From an uncultured Bacilli bacterium (lineage in GTDB: Bacteria; Bacillota_I; Bacilli_A; RF39; UBA660): DNA of 56,064 nt. The notes under the pieces are model-generated. The model saw only the letters and a list, made by a program, of their open reading frames with translations, did not search any database and was not told the DNA's origin. The stretch spans positions 1 through 56,064 of the forward strand of contig CANRPB010000002.1 in NCBI GenBank assembly GCA_947632415.1, in the 5' to 3' direction. Positions 5,275 to 13,063 of the stretch are shown here, piece after piece (position 1 is the first letter of the stretch; each line of letters begins with the position of its first letter). A program made the position numbers and the translations under genes.

Positions 5275-5972
5275 TCCCCATCATCATCGTCCTCTTCCGC
5301 ATCCTCTGCTTCAGCCTTCTCAACCTTTTTGGACGGTCTACCTCTTTTACCAGACTTAGCAGGTGCCTTTGTGGGCTTCTCCTCCTCGTCCTCCCAATCG
5401 TCATTCTCGTCCTCATCTGTGTCATCCTTTGCATCAGCAGCCTCAAGAAGCTTTACATATTCAGCAGCCTTCATCTTCGGCTGTGCCTTAATACCACGCT
5501 TCTTACACAGCTTAAACAGTTCAACAGCGTTCATGGAAGAATAATCATCACCATCGGACTCATCCTCAGAATCCTCATTATCCGCATCCTCCTCCAGTGC
5601 ATCTACTGCCTTCTTTGCTGTTGCCTTACGTGCCTCACGCCTCTTTCTAGCTCTCTCCCTTGCAGCTTCCTTCTTTGCATCGTCAGACTTGGTTGCCTTC
5701 TTTGCCTTCTTAGGTGCATCCTCCTCCTCATCGTCTGAATCATCATCACCCTCAGCAGATGTATCAACATCACCCTTCAGTACAGCCTCAACCTTACGTG
5801 CCGTTACATACTCAGGAAGTGCATTAATAATTGTCATAGCACCCTCATTGTTACCCATCTTTGCCAGTGCAACCGCAACATTAGGGAATCTCTTACCCAG
5901 GTCACAAATACCTACCTTGTCATTGTTAATCACTGCCTCTGCAGCTTCTGCCATTGTCCAATTCTTTGCCAT
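5262..5972 (-). CDS. Acidic/basic protein with AT-hook and SAP-like motif (236 aa)
   Basis: N-terminal residues 1-60 are Ala-rich helices. Residues about 85-125 are Lys/Arg-Ala-rich (KKEAARERARKRREARK). Around 145-175 is a SAP-like motif (YSSMNAVELFKLCKKRGIKA). Near residue 210 is an AT-hook core, SGKRGRPSKK, and the tail is acidic. The same SAP-like motif occurs twice in the SSB at 21369-22301. Likely an abundant nucleoid-like or replication accessory protein; function not proven. Its own promoter at 6117 and a 5' hairpin suggest strong expression. Confidence 0.75.
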   Translation of the reverse strand: MAKNWTMAEAAEAVINNDKVGICDLGKRFPNVAVALAKMGNNEGAMTIINALPEYVTARKVEAVLKGDVDTSAEGDDDSDDEEEDAPKKAKKATKSDDAKKEAARERARKRREARKATAKKAVDALEEDADNEDSEDESDGDDYSSMNAVELFKLCKKRGIKAQPKMKAAEYVKLLEAADAKDDTDEDENDDWEDEEEKPTKAPAKSGKRGRPSKKVEKAEAEDAEEDDDDGEWDI

Positions 5973-6052
5973 TTCTTTTTCTCCTTTTCATATTTTTTTA
6001 TTTTGGCTGATTGTTACATTTTCGTTTATTAAACATTTTACATTTAGGGGGT

Positions 6053-6106
6053 ACACAACCGATAAGCAATTGGTTCTGCAGCACCGCATGTATTTATCGG
6101 TTGTGT
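6053..6106 (-). promoter_or_regulatory. 5'-terminal mRNA stem-loop of the AT-hook gene
   Basis: ACACAACCGATAA (6053-6065) and TTATCGGTTGTGT (6094-6106) form a perfect 13-bp stem with a 28-nt loop holding a small inner GGT/ACC stem. The promoter at 6117-6144 would start transcription near 6109, so the hairpin occupies the extreme 5' end of the mRNA. This is the geometry of a 5' mRNA stabiliser; a riboregulator or plus-strand terminator are alternatives. Confidence 0.65.
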
Positions 6107-6116
6107 TTATAACATT

Positions 6117-6144
6117 ATTATACCAAATAAATTTTATTTGTCAA
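6117..6144 (-). promoter_or_regulatory. SigA promoter, extended -10
   Basis: Minus strand TTGACA (6144-6139), 16-bp spacer, TATAAT (6122-6117) preceded by TGG. Upstream is an A-tract block (AAAAAAGTTT then ATTTGGGT) almost identical to that before the promoter at 24972. Confidence 0.85.
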
Positions 6145-6162
6145 CACCCAAATGAAACTTTT

Positions 6163-6405
6163 TTAATTTTTTTTGGAAATTTTTTCCATTGCCAAATTTA
6201 AAGCATCACGAAGGTTACATAATCCGTTTTCATCATCAATTTGTATTGAATTTTTTAAATACAAATTTGTTTTTTTACCACCCTCATCAACTGTCAATCG
6301 TTGTGCCAGTGTATAACCACCCTTGGAACATTTTGATATTACCAAACTCCGTGTATCTTTAATTTGTGCAACAGATAATTCCTCGTACTTAATATCCGTT
6401 GCCAT
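6163..6405 (-). CDS. Hypothetical protein (80 aa)
   Basis: The start is set at the ATG (6405) with GGAGG upstream; a GTG one codon earlier is in frame. The protein has an SVAQIKDTRSLVISKCSKGGYTLAQRL core and a helical Lys-rich end. Its start overlaps the stop of the 6405 gene. Unknown function. Confidence 0.65.
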   Translation of the reverse strand: MATDIKYEELSVAQIKDTRSLVISKCSKGGYTLAQRLTVDEGGKKTNLYLKNSIQIDDENGLCNLRDALNLAMEKISKKN

Positions 6406-6758
6406 CACTCGTCCTCCCCATTTTCCAGTTCAACATCCGCTTCCATCAAAATTTTAAACTCATCAGAAATTATGATCTTGTTGATATTATCCATTTCAAT
6501 AAAATCTGTTAATGTTTCAAACTTTAATACAGATTCCCCATCCCCATCAAACAAAATGTTTTTAATTCTAAACACACCAAGTTCAACATTTTGTTTTGCA
6601 ATACGTGCTGTAATTTTAACATCATTGTTTAACATCTGCAATGTTTTAATAGAGTTTTCAATTTCACCATACATAGCAGACAGTGTTAAAAGAACCGTTC
6701 CATTTTGTTTTACATTGTGTCCCTTGTACTTCACAAAGCTTTTTACTTTAACTTTCAT
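6405..6758 (-). CDS. Hypothetical protein (117 aa)
   Basis: Predicted mostly beta with the segment YKGHNVKQNGTVLLTLSA at the start and an acidic tail. It resembles small phage DNA-metabolism accessory proteins only in context. It lies between an Hjc-like nuclease and the 80-aa gene with 1-4 bp overlaps. Confidence 0.65.
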   Translation of the reverse strand: MKVKVKSFVKYKGHNVKQNGTVLLTLSAMYGEIENSIKTLQMLNNDVKITARIAKQNVELGVFRIKNILFDGDGESVLKFETLTDFIEMDNINKIIISDEFKILMEADVELENGEDE

Positions 6759-7213
6759 TATTTTGCACTCCTTATCTTATTATATTTTTTATTTATTTCT
6801 TCATGAAAATTATTCCTTGCATTTTCTGAAGATTTTACCATTTTTGGTTTTTGTTGTTTTACATCTTCAAGTTCTATTACATCAGGTTTTTGTGTAATAC
6901 CAGTTTGTATATATTCGGACACCATGGTAATATCTTCTGGTTTTACCATTAACCAAACTTCACAAGTATTTAAGAACTGAATTGCAAACACAGGATATTT
7001 GTGAGAAACGTTGGCATTTTTTTCTAATATCCTAATATCCTTTTGATTCACCTTAATACTTTGTGCATCTGTACTTTTTAATTGACAGATAATATAATCA
7101 CTTTGCCCATCCTCTTTTTCTATCCAACCACTACCAGAATTCCTTGTTGGTTTTAAACCAAGTGATTTCATTACTTCTGCTTCATTCTTACGATAAAATT
7201 TAAAACTACGCAT
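6758..7213 (-). CDS. Hjc-like PD-(D/E)XK nuclease, putative Holliday junction resolvase
   Basis: The protein shows the Hjc-like core: KNEAEVMKSLGLKPTRNSGS, then WIEKEDGQSDYIICQLKST with the D...QxK catalytic motif, then a strand PVFAIQFL. Start at 7213 is chosen because GGGAG precedes it. A C-terminal extension of about 50 residues is basic and probably disordered. Together with the RuvC-like gene at 9100 it gives this phage two resolvase candidates. Confidence 0.7.
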   Translation of the reverse strand: MRSFKFYRKNEAEVMKSLGLKPTRNSGSGWIEKEDGQSDYIICQLKSTDAQSIKVNQKDIRILEKNANVSHKYPVFAIQFLNTCEVWLMVKPEDITMVSEYIQTGITQKPDVIELEDVKQQKPKMVKSSENARNNFHEEINKKYNKIRSAK

Positions 7214-7682
7214 CAAATAAACTCCCAAAAATATTTTCTAATGCATTATGTATATTTTCAGCTACTTCACTTAATGAAGCCGTTTCATCGTCCCTTTTTT
7301 CTACCTCATCAATAGTAGAATCAATTAACTTTAAACCTATTCCAATTTTTGCATAATAAGATAATTTGTATTCAGGATTTAAATTTCGTCCATAATTCTC
7401 TAATACTCTTTTAATATAATTAAAACTTTCTATTATCTCTTTTGCATCTTTGTTGTTTTTAACACCATCAGTTAAACCATCTACTAATGATTTACCAGCA
7501 TCCTTTGCTTCACATTTACAAACATGTCTTCCCAACAACCAGTTTATAACAGAGATACAATCTTCCAGATCTTCTGATTTTAAATTTAATTTATCCAAAC
7601 ACTGTAATAAATTATTTATATTACTTTTTAATTTCAACAAGTCAATTTCTTTTCCGTCTTTTATCTGTATTTTTGTCAACAT
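7206..7682 (-). CDS. Hypothetical helical protein (158 aa)
   Basis: Predicted almost entirely alpha-helical, with CKCEAKDAGKSLVDG near the middle. AGGAG precedes ATG at 7682. It overlaps both neighbours by a few bases, so it belongs to one operon with the nuclease. No family recognised. Confidence 0.7.
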   Translation of the reverse strand: MLTKIQIKDGKEIDLLKLKSNINNLLQCLDKLNLKSEDLEDCISVINWLLGRHVCKCEAKDAGKSLVDGLTDGVKNNKDAKEIIESFNYIKRVLENYGRNLNPEYKLSYYAKIGIGLKLIDSTIDEVEKRDDETASLSEVAENIHNALENIFGSLFDA

Positions 7683-7926
7683 TTTCTTTCTCCTTTAATT
7701 TGCTGTTATTTGTTATCCTCTGCATGTCTTCCTTTTGTTTTATTTTACCGTTGTACATACAACTGGCCTTTAATGTTTTATTAAATAAAACATCCACACA
7801 GTCTTTACACAATGTAAATATTTCACCACATAACATTAAGTCATACATTTCAGGAGTATTTTTATACAGCGTGTTACATTCATCACACCGACTATTTTTA
7901 TTTTTATTTATTTTCATTTTCACCAT
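7642..7926 (-). CDS. Small zinc-finger protein (94 aa)
   Basis: CDEC near residue 14 and CKDC near residue 40 form a treble-clef-like pair, followed by TLKASCMYNGKI. I know this arrangement from many gut phages, where it is annotated as an HNH-like or zinc-finger unknown. The C-terminus is Lys-rich and overlaps the next gene by 41 bp. Confidence 0.7.
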   Translation of the reverse strand: MVKMKINKNKNSRCDECNTLYKNTPEMYDLMLCGEIFTLCKDCVDVLFNKTLKASCMYNGKIKQKEDMQRITNNSKLKEKENVDKNTDKRRKRN

Positions 7927-7932
7927 TTTATT

Positions 7933-8022
7933 TTACCTCGTTATCCACATAATTAAAAGTAAAATAACCATTGCTAATAATACACAACCATCAAAAGCAA
8001 CAAGAAATTTTAATAAAGTCAT
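7933..8022 (-). CDS. Tiny membrane protein (29 aa)
   Basis: Translating from ATG at 8022 gives one hydrophobic helix (VLLAMVILLLIMW). GGAGG lies 7 nt upstream, and the start overlaps the stop of the 8019 gene (ATGA). Function unknown. Confidence 0.5.
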   Translation of the reverse strand: MTLLKFLVAFDGCVLLAMVILLLIMWITR

Positions 8023-8183
8023 GGAATAATACCTCCCAATTTTTTATCCAGAATAATAACCTGATTTTCTATTTTATTTCCATCACCAGAACTAACAATA
8101 GTTCCAATAATATCATATTTATCAAACGTTTTATCCAACAGGTTAACAAGTTCATTTTTAGTTATTCTTCTTGTACTTACCAT
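8019..8183 (-). CDS. Hypothetical small protein (54 aa)
   Basis: ATG at 8183 follows AGGAGGG. The product begins MVSTRRITKNELVNLLDKTF and ends IPKK-free hydrophobic IILDKKLGGIIP. It fills the gap between 8022 and 8185 exactly, with a 4-bp overlap downstream. Unknown function. Confidence 0.55.
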   Translation of the reverse strand: MVSTRRITKNELVNLLDKTFDKYDIIGTIVSSGDGNKIENQVIILDKKLGGIIP

Positions 8184-8184
8184 T

Positions 8185-8523
8185 TTACAACCCTCCTATT
8201 AAGATATTTGCTATTTTTGTTAAATACACCTTATCTTTTTCCTTTAACCTGTCGTACAAATGGAATCCTGTACTTCCATCAAAGTCATACATACAGTAAT
8301 AGTATTGTGTTTGTTTCAGTTCCAATTTATCCATTTGCTTTTGATATTTTACCAGTTGTTTACAAACAGAGTCAAATACTTTATCTGTTATAATGGAAGT
8401 GTCTAACACATAATACAAAATGCTGTGTACAATCACAAACCTTTGTAACCATTCTACAATCATAATATCTGTCCAATAGGTATAAGGCATTTTATCAAAA
8501 TTAAAACCTTCTTTATTCTCCAT
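8185..8523 (-). CDS. Hypothetical protein, weakly like NAD-ligase Ia domain (112 aa)
   Basis: The central part, HSILYYVLDTSIITDKVFD, resembles the Ia region of NAD-dependent DNA ligases (YY...D...SD..YD), but the adenylation domain is absent. Small proteins of this kind are frequent in phages without known role. Start set at ATG 8523 after GGTGG; the longer GTG start lacks support. Confidence 0.6.
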   Translation of the reverse strand: MENKEGFNFDKMPYTYWTDIMIVEWLQRFVIVHSILYYVLDTSIITDKVFDSVCKQLVKYQKQMDKLELKQTQYYYCMYDFDGSTGFHLYDRLKEKDKVYLTKIANILIGGL

Positions 8524-8629
8524 CCTTTTTACCACCAAATTTGTCTAGTATTTCAAATAACACATATAAATCACAAATACCAGTTAATACCATAAAAATA
8601 ATTACACATGTTAAACCAAATATCTCCAT
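8513..8629 (-). CDS. Tiny membrane protein (38 aa)
   Basis: ATG at 8629 follows AAAGGTAGG. The product has one hydrophobic helix (LTCVIIFMVLTGICDLYVL) and a charged tail. It is the first gene after the promoter at 8694-8722 and overlaps the next by 11 bp. Confidence 0.55.
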   Translation of the reverse strand: MEIFGLTCVIIFMVLTGICDLYVLFEILDKFGGKKDGE

Positions 8630-8693
8630 TTTATTATACCTACCTTTCTTAAATAAGATCTTATATATTATATATAATATTTATTATATTATG

Positions 8694-8722
8694 ATTATAA
8701 CACAAAGTAAAATTGTTGTCAA
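8694..8722 (-). promoter_or_regulatory. SigA promoter, perfect consensus
   Basis: Minus strand TTGACA (8722-8717), 17-bp spacer, TATAAT (8699-8694). The 8630-8872 gap otherwise holds element B and AT-rich DNA. A half operator (TGTTAT) overlaps the -10. Confidence 0.85.
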
Positions 8723-8778
8723 CTATTTTATTAAAAATTTTTTATATTTTTTTAACCCATTCCATAAGGCCGTATTTT

Positions 8779-8849
8779 GCCCATATAGGGATTTTATGGT
8801 TGTTGTGGATATTTATACCACCAATGGATTTCAAGTGGCTATTTGGGGC
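8779..8849. repeat. 72-nt conserved intergenic element, copy B (71 nt)
   Basis: It begins GCCCATATAG and ends GTGGCTATTTGGGGC on the plus strand, with ATACCACCAAT inside, shared with copy C. It starts 24 bp after the stop of the 75-aa gene and lies 57 bp upstream of the promoter at 8694, so it is an inter-operon element. Confidence 0.65.
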
Positions 8850-8872
8850 TGCTGGTGGGTCTGGTGGGTATC

Positions 8873-9100
8873 CTATCCCTTTTTAACCCTAACCTTTTTA
8901 TGGGTGTTACTACCATTAATGGGTTGTGTTTTTAACCTTTTGTTTCTATTCTTTATCATGGTATCACTAACCATGTTATCTATCCTTTGTTCTTTTAACC
9001 TTTTGTTGTTTTTTTCTACTTCCTCTAAATATAATGGACAGTCTATATGACAAGTTATTGTTCTATTTTTACAATTATAACAAACATGGAAAGCCACCAC
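8873..9100 (-). CDS. Small zinc-binding protein (75 aa)
   Basis: CYNCKNRTITCHIDCPLYLEE near the N-terminus holds a C-x2-C...C-x3-C knuckle typical of many phage unknowns. The rest is basic and helical. AGGAGG precedes a GTG start at 9100. It closes the recombination operon. Confidence 0.7.
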   Translation of the reverse strand: MVAFHVCYNCKNRTITCHIDCPLYLEEVEKNNKRLKEQRIDNMVSDTMIKNRNKRLKTQPINGSNTHKKVRVKKG

Positions 9101-9714
9101 TATTTTTCCTCCTTTAATAATTGTTTGGAAACAGGAATAAAACCATATAAGGAAATACAGATACTATCAGCAATGTTATCATTATAAGTATAACGTTCCC
9201 CATGTTTTTCTATTACCCCTTTTGTTTTCTTTGATGTAACTGGTTCTTTTATTTTGGATTTATAACCATTCTTGATACACCATAATATTGTTGGATATTT
9301 TTTAGAGTCAATACCATATGGGTTGTCTAATCCTTTTGAATTACCAACAATGGATGATTTCCAAGCACGTGTGTCAACAGAATATACAGGATAATCAAAG
9401 GTTGTAGCTGTATCTACAATCAAGGCATTTAAAGCACCAATGGATTTTATATAGTCAATGTTAATAAATCCTTGGGAACGTAAACGAATTCTTTCTATAA
9501 TAACAATAACATCTGCATCCTTATCCTTGGACAAAATATGGACAGTACTAAAAACATTAAACAAACGTTTTTGAAGTTCTTTCCTTTTTTCAGAATTGGA
9601 TTTATATTTTTCTAAACATAAATGGGAAGCTGTTTTTAATTTGTTATTATAGGAAACAGATATCCCTGTATCTTTATAACTTTGATCTATACCAATTACA
9701 ATTTTATTTTTCAT
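9100..9714 (-). CDS. RuvC-like Holliday junction resolvase (204 aa)
   Basis: The RNase H-like fold is clear: KIVIGIDQSYKDTGIS with the first Asp, VIVIIERIRLRSQG with the catalytic Glu, and YNDNIADSICISLYG with the final acidic pair. Start at 9714 overlaps the stop of the preceding gene (ATGA). It resolves branched DNA before packaging or after recombination. It sits downstream of RecA- and nuclease-like genes. Confidence 0.85.
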   Translation of the reverse strand: MKNKIVIGIDQSYKDTGISVSYNNKLKTASHLCLEKYKSNSEKRKELQKRLFNVFSTVHILSKDKDADVIVIIERIRLRSQGFINIDYIKSIGALNALIVDTATTFDYPVYSVDTRAWKSSIVGNSKGLDNPYGIDSKKYPTILWCIKNGYKSKIKEPVTSKKTKGVIEKHGERYTYNDNIADSICISLYGFIPVSKQLLKEEK

Positions 9715-9890
9715 AACCCCATATCCTCTATTTCCTTTACCCATCCTTCTTTAACCCATTTTTCAGGGCACATTCCTTTATAACATTCAAACCTGGAATA
9801 GCCTTCCTTATATTTACCATAAACATGTGGTGGAGCTGTTTCCGTTGGAATAAATACATGTCCTTGTTTTGCATAAATATATTTACACAC
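9711..9890 (-). CDS. Hypothetical protein (59 aa)
   Basis: A GTG at 9890 follows AGGAGG by 10 nt. The product starts (M)CKYIYAKQGHVFIPTETAPP and holds two further Cys (FECYKGMC), perhaps a metal site. Its stop overlaps the RuvC-like start, indicating coupling. No family recognised. Confidence 0.6.
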   Translation of the reverse strand: MCKYIYAKQGHVFIPTETAPPHVYGKYKEGYSRFECYKGMCPEKWVKEGWVKEIEDMGL

Positions 9891-10206
9891 TTTTCTTAAC
9901 CCTCCTTAAATATTCAATACATTTTTGTTTGGAACTGAATACAGGATAACTAAAACCAAACCTTGGAGCTTTTTCACTATTTAAATATTTTTCATAAAAG
10001 AAACCAAATTCATAAAGTTTTGCATTACTTCCAAATATTTTATCCTTATCCAATTCCATTTTTACTTGATTAAAATTATACATGATACTGTCTTCAAATA
10101 TATTTATTTTATTTATAATACCAGAAAATACAACAATATGTTTCTTTGGATCTCCATACACAAAATATATTTTATCACCAATATCCAACTTGGTTTCTAT
10201 CTTCAT
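9883..10206 (-). CDS. Hypothetical protein (107 aa)
   Basis: The N-terminal half is beta-rich and looks like a small barrel (DKIYFVYGD...VVFSGIINKI...IMYNF), and the C-terminus has RFGFSYPVFSSKQKCIEYL. Such domains are common in phages without known role. GAGG precedes the ATG. Confidence 0.65.
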   Translation of the reverse strand: MKIETKLDIGDKIYFVYGDPKKHIVVFSGIINKINIFEDSIMYNFNQVKMELDKDKIFGSNAKLYEFGFFYEKYLNSEKAPRFGFSYPVFSSKQKCIEYLRRVKKSV

Positions 10207-10499
10207 AAAATTTCCTCACAAAATATTTCCTTCATTTTATTTACCGTTTCAATAAATGCATTATACCTTTTTGTAAAATCCTGTACATTATAAATATTTT
10301 CATGTTCACCAGATGTAAGAAAACCATTCATCTGTTTATTTGTATAAATAAATTCATATTGTTCATCTTGGTATACCTTAACAATAATATCTTCTTCTGT
10401 ATCAATAAACATAAATCCAGGTCTACTTTGTGAAAAATCTACATACAAATAATCGAACCCTTTAAAAGCCATAAATTCAATAATGCTTATTTTTGCCAT
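10203..10499 (-). CDS. Hypothetical protein (98 aa)
   Basis: Predicted alpha/beta with an aromatic-rich N-terminus (FKGFDYLYVDFSQSRPGF). Start follows AGGAG. It overlaps the next gene by 4 bp. No function recognised. Confidence 0.65.
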   Translation of the reverse strand: MAKISIIEFMAFKGFDYLYVDFSQSRPGFMFIDTEEDIIVKVYQDEQYEFIYTNKQMNGFLTSGEHENIYNVQDFTKRYNAFIETVNKMKEIFCEEIL

Positions 10500-10515
10500 T
10501 TTAAATTTTTCTCCT

Positions 10516-11376
10516 TTATATTTTTACCCTTCCCATACCAATGTTATAACAAGCATCACGCATTGGACATTTCTCAGCCATTTTACAAGTTGATGAATCA
10601 CATTCCTTATGTCGAGGAACCATTTTATGTTCTTCCTTAAATACATTATAATAATACTGGATTGATTCACAACGTTCTATAAATGGAGCTACCGTTTCAG
10701 GCTCATAATCATAAACAAATGTTTTAAATTCCTGAGCCCCTTTATCATCACATAAAACAAATCCCTTTTTATAGTCATTTGATTTTGTATTTAACACCCC
10801 TTTTGCTTTTTGACACAAATACATATACCATTGTAATTGTTTGTGTCCTGAGGGGTGTGAAGCCATTTTCTTAAACTGGAATGGATTTACCGATTTAATT
10901 TCAACCACCATTGCACCATCATAAAATTCAGGAATTTTACAAACAACATCAGGGGTATAGCTTATTTTGAAATCATCATCAAACCGTGTATAGTCCAATG
11001 TTTTTGCTTTTGCATATCCAGCACGGATAAATAACCTCTGCCATTTTTCATGGATTGCATTACCCTCTGCAAATATACGCATTAAACTTACAGGCAATTG
11101 TTCCCCTTGTAATTGTTTGTACAATAAACTTAAAACCTGTTGTCTTACACAAAACTGTTTATCCGATACAATAATTGCAGAAGCATGAAGTCCAATTCTT
11201 TCCGTTGTATCAGAACCACGTGTCATTACTTGTTTTACAAATTTTGTTTCTTCATCAATGTTTTTATCTAAGTAAAACATTTTATTTAATATGCCTTCAA
11301 GTTTTGCTGATTCAGATGATTGTACTTTAGAACCAGTCTTTACAGCATCGTTTTTAATATCATTTATTATTCCCAT
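10516..11376 (-). CDS. Cas4/RecB-like PD-(D/E)XK exonuclease with Fe-S cysteines
   Basis: YTPDVVCKI supplies the Asp, MVVEIKSVNPFQF the ExK motif and HKQLQWYMYL the Q motif of the RecB/Cas4 nuclease family. One early Cys (KQFCVRQ) and three late ones (STCKMAEKCPMRDAC) make a likely 4Fe-4S cluster, as in Cas4. It is 286 aa from ATG 11376, which follows GGGAGG. It probably processes DNA ends for the RecA-like recombinase nearby. No cas genes are present. Confidence 0.85.
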   Translation of the reverse strand: MGIINDIKNDAVKTGSKVQSSESAKLEGILNKMFYLDKNIDEETKFVKQVMTRGSDTTERIGLHASAIIVSDKQFCVRQQVLSLLYKQLQGEQLPVSLMRIFAEGNAIHEKWQRLFIRAGYAKAKTLDYTRFDDDFKISYTPDVVCKIPEFYDGAMVVEIKSVNPFQFKKMASHPSGHKQLQWYMYLCQKAKGVLNTKSNDYKKGFVLCDDKGAQEFKTFVYDYEPETVAPFIERCESIQYYYNVFKEEHKMVPRHKECDSSTCKMAEKCPMRDACYNIGMGRVKI

Positions 11377-11809
11377 TATTAGCCTCCCATACAACACCTT
11401 TATGTGATATTACTTTTTGTATTCCAGAGTTAGCTAACATTCGTTTACATATCGGACAAGGTTCAACATCAATATACATATTTACCTTATCACCACTGTC
11501 CTCATATCCAGATAAATACATAACCGAACCAATCATATCCTTTCTGGAAGCAGATAACATTGCATTTTGTTCAGCATGAACGGAGCAACAATCAGAATAG
11601 TCACCAGAGTTATGTGGTTTATTCAATCTTTTACATTGACCCAAATCACAACAATTTATCCCCCCCCTTGGAGAACCATTAAATCCTGTTGCAATTATTT
11701 CATCATTCTTTACAATGATACATCCATACTTACGTTTTAAACAACTACTTCTAAGTGATACTGAAAATGCTATTCCTAAATAATAATCAGTCTTTGATAT
11801 TCTTTTCAC
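11360..11809 (-). CDS. dcd: dCMP deaminase
   Basis: The zinc-dependent deaminase core is intact: VHAEQNAM (HxE) and EPCPICKRML (PCxxC), plus the extra Cys-rich loop (NCCDLGQC) usual in phage and eukaryotic dCMP deaminases. It converts dCMP to dUMP, feeding ThyX. In phages that replace cytosine this enzyme also drains dCMP. GTG start at 11809 follows AAGGAG. Its end overlaps the Cas4-like gene by 17 bp. The symbol follows common phage use and is approximate. Confidence 0.9.
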   Translation of the reverse strand: MKRISKTDYYLGIAFSVSLRSSCLKRKYGCIIVKNDEIIATGFNGSPRGGINCCDLGQCKRLNKPHNSGDYSDCCSVHAEQNAMLSASRKDMIGSVMYLSGYEDSGDKVNMYIDVEPCPICKRMLANSGIQKVISHKGVVWEANNGNNK

Positions 11810-12116
11810 AGTACTCCTTCATCCTTTCCAACATTTCCTCTTGTTCCAAGGATAAATCAAAATCCAGTTCATTTAATTCAAAAGCTTTATCAATATACCA
11901 CTTTGCTTTTTTTAAATCCTCTATTCCATTTTTACTTTTGTATCTCCAAGTATATTTAAAAGCATTACACAAACAAAAATTTATAACAGCCATAGAACCA
12001 AAAACAACTTCCATCATTTCAATACATTCTAATGAACAGTTTTCATAATGCTTAGGATGATTTACATTATCCCGTTCATCTTCATCTTTATAATCAAAAT
12101 AACCAGCACCAATCAC
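11787..12116 (-). CDS. DUF3310 protein
   Basis: The NHPKHYENCSLECIEMME start and NAFKYTWRYKSKNGIEDLKK core are the signature of DUF3310, a small helical family common in phage nucleotide and replication clusters. GTG start at 12116 follows GGAGG. Biochemical role unknown. Confidence 0.9.
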   Translation of the reverse strand: MIGAGYFDYKDEDERDNVNHPKHYENCSLECIEMMEVVFGSMAVINFCLCNAFKYTWRYKSKNGIEDLKKAKWYIDKAFELNELDFDLSLEQEEMLERMKEYCEKNIKD

Positions 12117-13063
12117 TCTTCCTCATCCTCCATTTCAAATTCTTTTGGAACACGTTTGCCAAATTGTTCTGCACGTTGTTTCATTATCTCTTTTCTTATA
12201 CTCGGAACATCATCAAAGGAAACAAAGCCACGGTCAAATATTAAAGGAATTTCACATTCACCCATCGGGTTACATACTTTTGATTTAACAACTTTACATT
12301 TCATTATTAAACCAATCTTTTCAGTGGTTGCAGAATTATGTGGATCTTTGTTTGGTATTTCAATCCATGACTTCCTTGCAACCTGAATACGTAAAGAACA
12401 AGCATGTTTTAATTTACGTCCACCAGGAGTATCAGTTTTTTCACCAAACATCATTGCATTCATTTTATCCCTTACCTGATTGATAAATATAACCGTTGTC
12501 CCTGTTACCTCAATAATTTCCTCAATCGTTGGTAAGTATTTGTTCATCAATCGTGCAGTACCACCAATACGTTGTTCTTCAATAGAATCCTTTTCAGCAG
12601 ATTTCAAAACCTTTTCCGCATCTTCCTTAGGAACCATACTTGGAACACTATCAATACCAATTAACGGAATACCTTCATGTGCAAATTTAATTGTTTTATT
12701 GAAAGCATCCTCCCCATACTTCGCACGATAAATCAACATTTGCTTTTGTCTGTTACCAAATACCTTTGCCCTTGCTGCATCAAACGTTCCTTCAATTGGA
12801 ATATCCAAACACAAACTATGCAAACCACATAAGTGATATAACAATGTTGTTTTACCAGAACTTTCAGGACCAAATATTTCAACTACCCTACCTTCAGGCA
12901 TTCCACCACCAATGATTGCATCAAGGTCTTCTATTCCAGTACTCCAACGATTAATTTTTAAATTTGCATTTTCTGAACCAATTGTATAAATACTACCTTT
13001 TCCTTCCTTTTTATTTATCTGATTGCACAATTGGATTATTGCTTCCTTGTTCGTCTTTGCCAT
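12113..13063 (-). CDS. RecA/UvsX-like recombinase (316 aa)
   Basis: Walker A is FGPESSGKTT at about residues 64-73, Walker B is PLIGIDSV, and FINQVRDKM followed by DTPGG corresponds to the DNA-binding loops. Length is near the RecA core without the full C-terminal domain. It forms filaments on ssDNA for recombination-dependent repair and replication. I use ATG 13063; a GTG three codons earlier is possible. The upstream gene overlaps it by 53 bp, unusually long here. Confidence 0.9.
   Translation of the reverse strand: MAKTNKEAIIQLCNQINKKEGKGSIYTIGSENANLKINRWSTGIEDLDAIIGGGMPEGRVVEIFGPESSGKTTLLYHLCGLHSLCLDIPIEGTFDAARAKVFGNRQKQMLIYRAKYGEDAFNKTIKFAHEGIPLIGIDSVPSMVPKEDAEKVLKSAEKDSIEEQRIGGTARLMNKYLPTIEEIIEVTGTTVIFINQVRDKMNAMMFGEKTDTPGGRKLKHACSLRIQVARKSWIEIPNKDPHNSATTEKIGLIMKCKVVKSKVCNPMGECEIPLIFDRGFVSFDDVPSIRKEIMKQRAEQFGKRVPKEFEMEDEEE

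Noticed and set aside
5237..5446. 69-aa Arg-rich ORF on the minus strand
   Set aside because: It is an out-of-frame reading of the acidic tail of the AT-hook gene.
8541..9050. Plus-strand 169-aa ORF
   Set aside because: It runs antisense through element B and two supported minus-strand genes and has no start signal.
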